Assembly (NCBI GenBank): GCA_018335765.1
Contig: JAGXRU010000071.1
Span: forward strand, 1-5,444
Direction of reading: 5' to 3'
Source of the DNA: Alkaliphilus sp.
Lineage (GTDB): Bacteria > Bacillota > Clostridia > Peptostreptococcales > Thermotaleaceae
Length of the DNA: 5,444 nt
Positions 1 through 4,989 of this stretch are shown here, in pieces; position 1 is the first letter of the stretch, and the number at the start of each line of letters is the position of its first letter. The translations under genes and the position numbers were made by a program. The notes beneath the pieces were generated by a model. It saw nothing but the letters and a program-made list of their open reading frames with translations, was not told where the DNA came from and ran no database searches.

Positions 1-316
1 AATTGGAGAAGATTATGTTCATTTAGGTCTTATGGATATTTCAGCAAAAAGAAATGCGTATGGAAGCCAATTAGACAGCTTTCGTATAGACTGCAAAATT
101 CCTGATGTATCAGATATTGAGATTCCTCTTGTTTTTATAAGGGCACCATTGGTTGAAAATTTTTCTGGAAATGTAAAGGTTCTTGCTCGTATTAACGGAA
201 AAGTAGTCGCTGTACGACAGGATAACATGCTCGCAACCTCATTTCATCCTGAATTGACAGATGATTTATCTTTTCATAGATACTTCATTAAAATGGTTTC
301 AGACAGCAAAAAATGA
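1..316 (+). CDS. pdxT: Pyridoxal 5'-phosphate synthase glutaminase subunit PdxT, C-terminal part (5' end outside window)
   Basis: PdxT hydrolyses glutamine and channels the ammonia to PdxS, which builds PLP from ribose 5-phosphate and glyceraldehyde 3-phosphate in the cytoplasm. The reading frame is open from base 2 (first codons read [12 protein letters not shown]) to the TGA at 314-316, so about 104 of the usual roughly 190 residues are present. Visible family signatures are [21 protein letters not shown], an [12 protein letters not shown] stretch, and SFHPELTDD. The last carries the His (codon 245-247) and Glu (251-253) of the class I glutamine amidotransferase triad. The catalytic Cys and oxyanion region lie upstream of the window. 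An ATG at 32 is internal to the gene, not its start. In this family pdxT usually follows pdxS, which would then lie just to the left (inference). The gene is followed 5 nt after its stop by a strong palindromic terminator. Confidence 0.96.
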   Translation, partial: IGEDYVHLGLMDISAKRNAYGSQLDSFRIDCKIPDVSDIEIPLVFIRAPLVENFSGNVKVLARINGKVVAVRQDNMLATSFHPELTDDLSFHRYFIKMVSDSKK

Positions 317-321
317 AGTGT

Positions 322-367
322 TTCAAAATCAATGAGCAGCCCGATCGGGTTGCTCATTGATTTTGAA
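322..367. terminator. Bidirectional terminator: 46-bp near-perfect palindrome between pdxT and gpmI
   Basis: Two 23-nt arms (322-344 and 345-367) are exact reverse complements except for one position that still pairs as G-U/C-A depending on strand. The GC-rich core is GAGCAGCCC, a GATC turn, then GGGTTGCTC. It is flanked by an A-rich arm on one side and a GATTTT tail on the other, on both strands. The palindrome sits 5 nt after the pdxT stop and 53 nt after the gpmI stop (reading the minus strand), between convergent genes. That is the expected place for a shared rho-independent terminator. The U tract is short, four U on either strand, so some read-through is possible. Confidence 0.85.
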
Positions 368-419
368 TTATGTTAATTGCAAGTTTCAGTTAAGAGGTCT
401 CCGAGGCTGTTTTAAACAC

Positions 420-1949
420 TTATATCAGCATGGACTTTCCTGTCATTTCCTCAGGCTGATCTATACCCATAAGCTGAAGCATGGTAGGCACAATATCTGC
501 TAAGCAGCCCTGACTTAAAGCATAATCTTTACCCGCATTAATGAGAATAAATGGTACTGGATTTGTAGAATGAGCCGTAATAATATTGCCATCAGCATCA
601 AGCATTTCGTCTGCATTTCCGTGATCGGCTGTCAACAGCACCTGAGCATCAATAGCTATGGCTGTTTCAAGAACTTTTCCAAGGCAAGTATCAACAGCCT
701 CAATAGCTTTTATGGTCGCATCCATAGAGCCTGTATGTCCAACCATATCTGCATTTGCATAATTGACTATTATTATGTCGTAAATATCTTTATGCATTTC
801 TTCTATTAGTCTGTCGGTAAGTTCAAAAGCACTCATTTCCGGCTGCAAATCATAGGTGGCAACCTTTGGAGACGGAATAAGAATCCTATCCTCTCCTTGA
901 TTCGGTGCCTCTACGCCACCATTAAAAAAGAAGGTCACATGGGCATATTTTTCGGTTTCGGCAATGCGAAGCTGTTTGTATCCCAATCTTGATACATATT
1001 CTCCTAAAGTATTGTCTAATAGTTGGGGTTTATATGCTACATGAACATTAGGCATAGTTATATCATATTGAGTCATGCACACATAATGAACCGGAAAAAA
1101 GCCCTTACTCCTTTGAAAGCCATTGAATTCAGGATCTACAAAAACTCGGGTGATTTCTCTGGCTCTATCAGGTCTAAAATTAAAGAAGATGATAGAATCA
1201 TTTTGTTGTATGTTTGCTACAGGTATACCATCATTTCTGATAACCGTAGGTTTTACAAACTCATCAACGATGTCTTGAGCGTATGAAAGCTTGAGTGCTT
1301 CAGAGGCTGAATCTGCGTAATCACCAATACCAAGAGTCATAGCCTCATAGGCCTTTAAGACGCGCTCCCAACGCTGGTCACGATCCATGGCATAATATCT
1401 GCCTGAGATTGTTGCAATTTTTCCTACTCCAATCTCCTTTATGGCTTTTTCTAATTCTTCAATATAGGACAATGCACTGCTAGGAGGTACATCTCTGCCA
1501 TCTAAGAAGGCGTGGACATACACTTTTTGTATATCGTGCTGCTTTGCAAGCCTTAATAAGCCATAGAGATGTGTATTGTGGCTATGCACTCCTCCATCAG
1601 ATACAAGTCCTAGCAAATGGAGGGCTGATCCGTTTGCCTTTACATTTGCCACTGCATCCAAGAAGGCAGGATTATTAAACAGGTCTCCATCTTCAAGGGA
1701 TTTGGTAATTCGTGTTAATTCTTGATATACAATCCTTCCAGCACCGATATTCAGATGGCCGACCTCTGAATTTCCCATTTGACCATGTGGAAGCCCTACC
1801 GCCAAACCGCTGGCCAAAACTGTGGTGGAGGGATAGCTTTCGAGATAATGATCAAGATTTGGTGTTTTGGATTGAGCGATGGCATTGCCGAATGTATTGA
1901 CATTCATTCCAAAACCATCTAGGATCATTAGAATGGTTGGTTTTTTCAT
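420..1949 (-). CDS. gpmI: 2,3-bisphosphoglycerate-independent phosphoglycerate mutase
   Basis: Interconverts 3-phosphoglycerate and 2-phosphoglycerate in glycolysis and gluconeogenesis through a phosphoserine intermediate, using two Mn2+ ions. The protein is 509 residues, the normal family length. Metal and catalytic residues are all visible: Asp11 (LDGFG), the nucleophile Ser61 in GQMGNSEVGHLNIGAGR, Asp401 and His405 (NADMVGH), Asp442 and His443 (TADHGNADEM) and His460 (TAHSTNPVP). Substrate-binding elements include VSDGGVHSH (His122), GRDVPP, GRYYAMDRDQRW, NFRPDR and ETEKYAHVTFF. The alkaline-phosphatase-like domain is split around the phosphotransferase domain (roughly residues 75-310), as in the Geobacillus enzyme. 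The start is fixed by an AAAGGGGA site 9 nt upstream of the ATG. The gene appears monocistronic here, divergent from psd and convergent with pdxT, rather than following pgk and tpi as in many Firmicutes. In Bacillus spores this enzyme is shut off by low pH through Mn2+ loss; the same may hold here (inference). Confidence 0.98.
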   Translation of the reverse strand: MKKPTILMILDGFGMNVNTFGNAIAQSKTPNLDHYLESYPSTTVLASGLAVGLPHGQMGNSEVGHLNIGAGRIVYQELTRITKSLEDGDLFNNPAFLDAVANVKANGSALHLLGLVSDGGVHSHNTHLYGLLRLAKQHDIQKVYVHAFLDGRDVPPSSALSYIEELEKAIKEIGVGKIATISGRYYAMDRDQRWERVLKAYEAMTLGIGDYADSASEALKLSYAQDIVDEFVKPTVIRNDGIPVANIQQNDSIIFFNFRPDRAREITRVFVDPEFNGFQRSKGFFPVHYVCMTQYDITMPNVHVAYKPQLLDNTLGEYVSRLGYKQLRIAETEKYAHVTFFFNGGVEAPNQGEDRILIPSPKVATYDLQPEMSAFELTDRLIEEMHKDIYDIIIVNYANADMVGHTGSMDATIKAIEAVDTCLGKVLETAIAIDAQVLLTADHGNADEMLDADGNIITAHSTNPVPFILINAGKDYALSQGCLADIVPTMLQLMGIDQPEEMTGKSMLI

Positions 1950-1958
1950 AAAAAAAAA

Positions 1959-1966
1959 TCCCCTTT
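1959..1966 (-). promoter_or_regulatory. Ribosome binding site of gpmI
   Basis: On the minus strand AAAGGGGA lies before the ATG at 1949, separated from it by a run of eight T. It supports the start chosen for gpmI. The homopolymer spacer is unusual because polymerase slippage there would change SD-to-start spacing without changing the protein. Confidence 0.8.
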
Positions 1967-2010
1967 CATTATTAAATACAAGTATACAAACTATTTAAAG
2001 TATGAATCAT

Positions 2011-2019
2011 ATTATAACA
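2011..2019 (-). promoter_or_regulatory. Putative extended -10 promoter of gpmI
   Basis: The minus strand reads TGTTATAAT, a perfect -10 hexamer preceded by the TGn extension. The hexamer 17 nt further upstream (AACCAA) does not resemble TTGACA, so this would be an extended -10 promoter. Transcription would begin near 2004, giving a leader of about 55 nt. A second TATAAT on the same strand at 2023-2028 is an alternative, also without a good -35. Confidence 0.5.
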
Positions 2020-2170
2020 AATATTATAAGGTTTTGGTTGAAAAAGAAATAAAGTTTCAAAAAATGTTTATTTGAAAACAATAAAGAAGTTCTTACGAAT
2101 TTCACATGCGAATAGTAAAATCAATGTGAATTAAAATAATAAAAGCTGGTTGATGGCTAATTTAATATTT

Positions 2171-2198
2171 TTGTATCCTGCATACAGAAGTTTATGAT
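2171..2198 (+). promoter_or_regulatory. Putative sigma-A-type promoter of the psd-hisJ operon
   Basis: TTGTAT (2171-2176) and TATGAT (2193-2198) are separated by 16 nt; shifting the -35 one base to TTTGTA gives 17 nt. Each hexamer differs from consensus, but spacing and position are good. Transcription would begin near 2205, leaving a leader of about 47 nt before the psd ATG. Confidence 0.5.
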
Positions 2199-2237
2199 AG
2201 AATTTAAGAAAGAATCAAGAAAATTAAATTTATCATT

Positions 2238-2243
2238 AGGTGG
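2238..2243 (+). promoter_or_regulatory. Ribosome binding site that decides the psd start
   Basis: AGGTGG lies 8 nt before the ATG at 2252. An in-frame GTG at 2240 falls inside this site and has no ribosome binding site of its own, so the longer 314-residue reading is unlikely. A second in-frame GTG at 2249 directly precedes the ATG and is less likely as a start. Confidence 0.75.
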
Positions 2244-2251
2244 GTAAAGTG

Positions 2252-3184
2252 ATGGAAATATATTACATAGATAGAAAGAGCGGACAAAAGGTTAGAGAGG
2301 TAGTAGTAGGAGATAACTATCTCAAATGGATGTATGGAACCTCCATTGGTCGAACAGCATTAGAGTTATTAATAAAACGCAAGATCTTTTCCGAAATTTA
2401 TGGCAGACTACAAGAATTACCTTTCAGTTGCAGAAAAATTAATAGCTTTGTTGATAAACTCAGCTTAGACATGAAGGAAGCTGAAAGAGAAAAACCTAAA
2501 GACTATAAAAGTTTTAATGACTTCTTTGCTAGAAAGTTGAAAGCAGAGGCAAGACCAGTTTCCATGAATGATGATACACTTATATCTCCCGCAGATGGAA
2601 GGGTTTTAGCCTTTGAAAACATTGACAAGGAACGTGTAATACAGGTAAAGGGTTTTACATACAATCTACTTTCACTTTTTAATGACAGAGAGTTGGCACA
2701 AGAGTACGAAGGCGGAACTTGTGTAGTTGTTAGATTATGTCCGGCTGATTATCATAGATTTCATTTTCCGGACAATGGCTTACCCTATAAGCATAAGCAT
2801 ATAAAGGGGCACTATTATTCAGTGAATCCTATTTCTCTACAAAGAATCGCCGAGCTTTATTGCCAAAACAAAAGAGAAATCACCTTATTCAGAGCTGATA
2901 ATTTTGGTCAGATGCTCTTGATGGAGGTTGGAGCCACCTGTGTTGGTTCCATAATTCAGACCTTTGACCCTAAAAAATCCGTTGTGAAAGGTGAAGAAAA
3001 GGGATACTTCAAATTTGGGGGATCCACTGTAATCATGTTTATAAAGTCAGGATTTGCAAAAATTGATGATGACATTCTTGGAAATACACACAAAGGGTTT
3101 GAAACCAAAGTGAATATGGGTGAAGGAATTGGAAAAAAAAACATCTCGAAGGAATATTTAAAGCTTATACAAAAGAAAGGATGA
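2252..3184 (+). CDS. psd: Phosphatidylserine decarboxylase (clostridial, long N-terminal type)
   Basis: Decarboxylates phosphatidylserine to phosphatidylethanolamine at the membrane. It is a pyruvoyl enzyme made by self-cleavage of a proenzyme. From the ATG at 2252 the protein has 310 residues. The self-cleavage motif FGGST is at 255-259, with cleavage predicted between Gly257 and Ser258, Ser258 becoming the pyruvoyl group of the short alpha chain. The other members of the Asp-His-Ser triad are visible: Asp115 in SPADGRV and His168 in [11 protein letters not shown]. The N-terminal [18 protein letters not shown] and [13 protein letters not shown] segments are typical of clostridial PSDs and absent from the short archaeal-type form. 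No phosphatidylserine synthase gene (pssA) is in the window, though it is often a neighbour elsewhere. The gene heads an apparent operon with hisJ, whose ribosome binding site overlaps the psd stop. Mature chains would be about 257 and 53 residues. Confidence 0.96.
   Translation: MEIYYIDRKSGQKVREVVVGDNYLKWMYGTSIGRTALELLIKRKIFSEIYGRLQELPFSCRKINSFVDKLSLDMKEAEREKPKDYKSFNDFFARKLKAEARPVSMNDDTLISPADGRVLAFENIDKERVIQVKGFTYNLLSLFNDRELAQEYEGGTCVVVRLCPADYHRFHFPDNGLPYKHKHIKGHYYSVNPISLQRIAELYCQNKREITLFRADNFGQMLLMEVGATCVGSIIQTFDPKKSVVKGEEKGYFKFGGSTVIMFIKSGFAKIDDDILGNTHKGFETKVNMGEGIGKKNISKEYLKLIQKKG
3176..3181 (+). promoter_or_regulatory. Ribosome binding site of hisJ inside the end of psd
   Basis: AAAGGA overlaps the last codons of psd and lies 7 nt before the ATG at 3189. 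The psd TGA is at 3182-3184, between the site and the start codon. This arrangement favours translational coupling of the two genes. Confidence 0.75.
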
Positions 3185-3188
3185 AACT

Positions 3189-3995
3189 ATGTACGATTAC
3201 CACTTTCATACAACTTTCTCCGGTGATTCAACTATAGATCCCGAGAAAGGAATTCAAAGAGCAATAAAAGAGGGGATTAAGGAGATTGCTGTAACTGATC
3301 ATATTGAGCTTAATGTTTGGAGACCTGGCGATGTATTCGACAATGATATGGTGGATTTTATCGAATACTTTAAAACCTTTGAGTATTTAAAAGAAAAATA
3401 CAGAGAGAAAATAGCTGTAAAGATAGGATTGGAAATAGGGCTTCAGCTAGAAGAAAAGGAAGAAATAGACCATCTAATTAATTTATATCCTTTTGATTTT
3501 GTAATAGGCTCCACTCATACGATTGATAAGGTGGATCTGTTTTATGGGAAGATATATGAAGTGGATAAGGCAAAGGCTTATGAACTTTATTTTAATGAGG
3601 TTTTAAGGAATGTAAGAGTCTTTGACAATTATAGTGTATATGGACATGTGGATCTTATTGTAAGGTATGCCTTAAGAAATTATAAGGATGTGGAAGTATC
3701 TTCTGCTGACATGGAATTGGTGGGGCATATACTAAAGGAGATTATTTCAAAAGGCAAGGGAATTGAAGTGAATACTTCAGGATATAGGTATGGACTAAAT
3801 AGTACGAATCCTAATGTTGAAATTCTGAAGCTTTATAGACAGTTGGGAGGAGAGATAATTACCGTGGGTTCGGATGCACATAGTATAGGACATCTGGGTG
3901 CAAACATAATAGAAACCTACGAATTGCTAAGAAACCTTGGGTATAAATATATAACTACTTTTAAAGAAATGAAACCTTATCAAAATAAGCTGTAA
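3189..3995 (+). CDS. hisJ: PHP-family phosphatase, histidinol-phosphatase HisJ-like
   Basis: Probable histidinol-phosphate phosphatase, the step before histidinol dehydrogenase in histidine synthesis; cytoplasmic and metal dependent. The protein has 268 residues, close to the usual length of Bacillus-type HisJ. All PHP metal motifs are present in order: YHFHTTFS (His5, His7), TDHIE (Asp37, His38), GLEIG (Glu82), GSTH (His110), GHVDLI (His153) and GSDAH (Asp229, His231). IEVNTSGYR (192-200) before the last motif is typical of HisJ/HisK rather than of polymerase PHP domains. The gene starts 4 nt after psd and is probably cotranscribed with it. No other his gene is nearby, so the substrate is inferred from family. 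Related PHP proteins can hydrolyse other phosphate esters, and psd linkage gives no support for a histidine role. No clear terminator follows; the minus-strand small reading frame ends 6 bp away. Confidence 0.87.
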   Translation: MYDYHFHTTFSGDSTIDPEKGIQRAIKEGIKEIAVTDHIELNVWRPGDVFDNDMVDFIEYFKTFEYLKEKYREKIAVKIGLEIGLQLEEKEEIDHLINLYPFDFVIGSTHTIDKVDLFYGKIYEVDKAKAYELYFNEVLRNVRVFDNYSVYGHVDLIVRYALRNYKDVEVSSADMELVGHILKEIISKGKGIEVNTSGYRYGLNSTNPNVEILKLYRQLGGEIITVGSDAHSIGHLGANIIETYELLRNLGYKYITTFKEMKPYQNKL

Positions 3996-4001
3996 AGACT
4001 T

Positions 4002-4094
4002 CTAAATCATTTTTTTGCGACTGAGTAAAAACAATATTATAAATCCCACAATAATAAAGATCAGGGTGAGTATAGCTTGGATTATTAATGACAT
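4002..4094 (-). CDS. Predicted 30-residue single-pass membrane peptide
   Basis: A 31-codon reading frame on the minus strand starts with ATG at 4092-4094 and ends with TAG at 4002-4004. It is preceded by GGGAGG six bases upstream, the best ribosome binding site in the window. The product begins MSLIIQAIL, continues as an almost unbroken hydrophobic stretch (about residues 3-24, rich in Ile, Leu and Phe with one Gly at position 17) and ends SRKKMI. The positive tail after the helix predicts the C-terminus in the cytoplasm. The frame fills the gap between hisJ and the DUF421 gene without overlapping either. I do not recognise a family. Possibilities are a small accessory subunit of a membrane protein such as the divergent DUF421 protein, a type I toxin-like peptide, or a stress-related small membrane protein. 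AT-rich DNA yields hydrophobic frames by chance, so the ribosome binding site carries most of the weight. Confidence 0.6.
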   Translation of the reverse strand: MSLIIQAILTLIFIIVGFIILFLLSRKKMI

Positions 4095-4100
4095 ATAAAT

Positions 4101-4106
4101 CCTCCC
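4101..4106 (-). promoter_or_regulatory. Strong ribosome binding site of the 30-codon frame
   Basis: GGGAGG on the minus strand, followed by ATTTAT and then the ATG at 4094. It contains the five-base GGAGG core at good spacing. It is the main evidence that the small frame is translated. A TACAAT on the same strand (4116-4121) could be its -10 but has no matching -35 (TATACT at 17 nt). Confidence 0.6.
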
Positions 4107-4168
4107 GAATATTTTATTGTATTTTGTTAAACATTATTAGTATAAAATACTTATCAATTTTTATTCGG
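4105..4168. repeat. Inverted repeat CCGAATA / TATTCGG flanking the divergent start region
   Basis: CCGAATA (4105-4111) and TATTCGG (4162-4168) are perfect 7-bp inverted copies separated by 50 bp of nearly pure AT sequence. Each arm abuts the ribosome binding site of one divergent gene: the 30-codon frame on the left and the DUF421 gene on the right. They could be operator half-sites for shared control, or chance. Confidence 0.4.
4117..4146 (+). promoter_or_regulatory. Possible promoter of the DUF421 gene
   Basis: TTGTAT (4117-4122) and TATAAA (4141-4146) are 18 nt apart, within a very AT-rich stretch. Transcription would begin near 4153, about 30 nt before the start codon. AT richness makes such matches common, so this is only a candidate. 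Confidence 0.35.
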
Positions 4169-4171
4169 AAG

Positions 4172-4176
4172 AAGGA
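4172..4176 (+). promoter_or_regulatory. Ribosome binding site of the DUF421 gene
   Basis: AAGGA, within GAAGAAGGAAAG, lies 6 nt before the ATG at 4183 and supports that start. Confidence 0.7.
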
Positions 4177-4182
4177 AAGTAA

Positions 4183-4893
4183 ATGAAAGTTGGCATAGAA
4201 GTAGCCCTGCAAACCTTGTTGGCGTTTTTTAGTATTTTGTTCATTACGAGAATCTTAGGAAGGAAGCAATTGTCACAATTGACAGTTTATGAATATATTA
4301 ATGGGATTACTTTTGGTTCAATAGCTGGAACCTTAGCAACGGATATCAATCAACGGACCTGGCAGCATCTAATAGGTCTTCTTATTTTTGGAATACTTAC
4401 CTATATCATTTCTTATATCTGTATGGTCAGCACAAAAGCTGCCCAGGTTATTGAAGGGGAAGCAGTTCTCGTAATTGAAGATGGGAAGATATTGGAGAAA
4501 AATTTACAGAAATTCCATTATACCTCCAATGACCTAAACCATTTGTTAAGACAAAAAGATATTTTTGATTTGAAGAATGTAAAGTATGGGATACTGGAGA
4601 CAACAGGTGAGATCAGTATCGTTAAGGTAGCAGAGCAAGAAAACGTCAAGGTTTCTGACATAGGTATCATAGCTAAAGAGGAAGAACTTCAAACAGAAAT
4701 AATTATTATGGGTGGTATTATATATGAGAACTTGAAAAAACGAAATATCAGTGCCAAATGGTTGATAGGTCAGCTGAAAGCTATGGGAATTAAGGATATA
4801 AGAGATGTTTTTTATGCTTCAATCGATAAGGATAAACAAATTTATGTGGATAAGATGGATGACCACTTAGATTCTGATTTAGATATTAACTAG
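4183..4893 (+). CDS. DUF421 / YetF-like integral membrane protein
   Basis: The protein of 236 residues belongs to the DUF421 family (YetF, YrbG and YdfR of Bacillus, YcaP of E. coli). Three hydrophobic segments occupy the N-terminal third, roughly residues 7-24, 36-53 and 62-82. The conserved RILGRKQLSQLTVYEYI stretch (23-39) and GITFGSIAGTLATD (41-54) are typical of the family. The rest is a soluble, probably cytoplasmic domain with VIEDGKILEKNLQK, a DLNHLLRQKDIFDLKNVKYG segment, and ETTGEISIVK. The C-terminus is an acidic tail. Biochemical function is not established. In spore formers, DUF421 proteins are found in the spore inner membrane and a related protein (2Duf) affects spore heat resistance; a similar role here is inference. 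The gene stands alone, with its own ribosome binding site and a terminator 15 nt after the stop, and is divergent from the 30-codon membrane peptide frame. A DUF4363 gene that sometimes follows such genes is absent. Confidence 0.92.
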   Translation: MKVGIEVALQTLLAFFSILFITRILGRKQLSQLTVYEYINGITFGSIAGTLATDINQRTWQHLIGLLIFGILTYIISYICMVSTKAAQVIEGEAVLVIEDGKILEKNLQKFHYTSNDLNHLLRQKDIFDLKNVKYGILETTGEISIVKVAEQENVKVSDIGIIAKEEELQTEIIIMGGIIYENLKKRNISAKWLIGQLKAMGIKDIRDVFYASIDKDKQIYVDKMDDHLDSDLDIN

Positions 4894-4908
4894 AATGATC
4901 AACCGACC

Positions 4909-4933
4909 AAAAAAGCGACGCAGTCGCTTTTTT
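4909..4933 (+). terminator. Rho-independent terminator after the DUF421 gene
   Basis: The GC stem GCGAC (4915-4919) pairs with GTCGC (4923-4927) around a GCA loop. It is extended by A6 on the left pairing with T6 on the right, giving an 11-bp hairpin ending in a U tract. It lies 15 nt after the DUF421 stop. The A-rich left side would also give a U tract on the minus strand, though no minus-strand gene needs it. Confidence 0.88.
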
Positions 4934-4934
4934 C

Positions 4935-4963
4935 TTGCTTGATTCAACTTTCAGTAATATAAT
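4935..4963 (+). promoter_or_regulatory. Promoter of the downstream coiled-coil gene
   Basis: A perfect TATAAT (4958-4963) stands 17 nt after TTGCTT (4935-4940). The -35 directly follows the T tract of the preceding terminator. Transcription would begin near 4970, leaving only about 20 nt of leader before the likely GTG start. Confidence 0.6.
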
Positions 4964-4989
4964 AAGGGTGTAGAAACAGGTGAAGGGAA

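Larger units (their letters stand above)
1950..2251. other. Divergent AT-rich intergenic region between gpmI and psd
   Basis: These 302 bp hold the gpmI leader and promoter on the left and the psd promoter on the right. The middle (about 2040-2160) is very AT-rich with several A tracts, suggesting curved DNA or UP-element-like sequence. It contains two modest inverted repeats: TTTCAAA/TTTGAAA (2055-2061 and 2071-2077) and TTCACAT/ATGTGAA (2101-2107 and 2124-2130). I see no riboswitch-like fold, T-box, tRNA or convincing small reading frame. Confidence 0.6.

Noticed and set aside
32..34. ATG at 32 as a gene start
   Set aside because: The frame continues upstream to the window edge with PdxT-like residues (VHLGLMD), so this Met is internal.
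19..228. 69-codon minus-strand frame opposite pdxT
   Set aside because: It lies wholly antisense to a well-conserved pdxT region and has no recognisable domain.
391..413. GC-richer stretch AGAGGTCTCCGAGGCTG as a second terminator
   Set aside because: I could not form a stable stem from it; the palindrome at 322-367 already explains termination.
570..1286. Plus-strand frames of 79 (570-809) and 87 codons (1023-1286) opposite gpmI
   Set aside because: Both are antisense shadows of conserved gpmI sequence, including the metal-binding region, and their products look random.
1712..1900. 62-codon plus-strand frame opposite the gpmI catalytic serine region
   Set aside because: Its sequence is explained by the conserved gpmI motif on the other strand.
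2055..2077. TTTCAAA / TTTGAAA inverted repeat
   Set aside because: Composed almost entirely of A and T in an AT-rich region, so it is expected by chance.
2956..3144. 62-codon minus-strand frame opposite the end of psd
   Set aside because: Antisense to the conserved pyruvoyl-forming region of psd, with no domain recognised.
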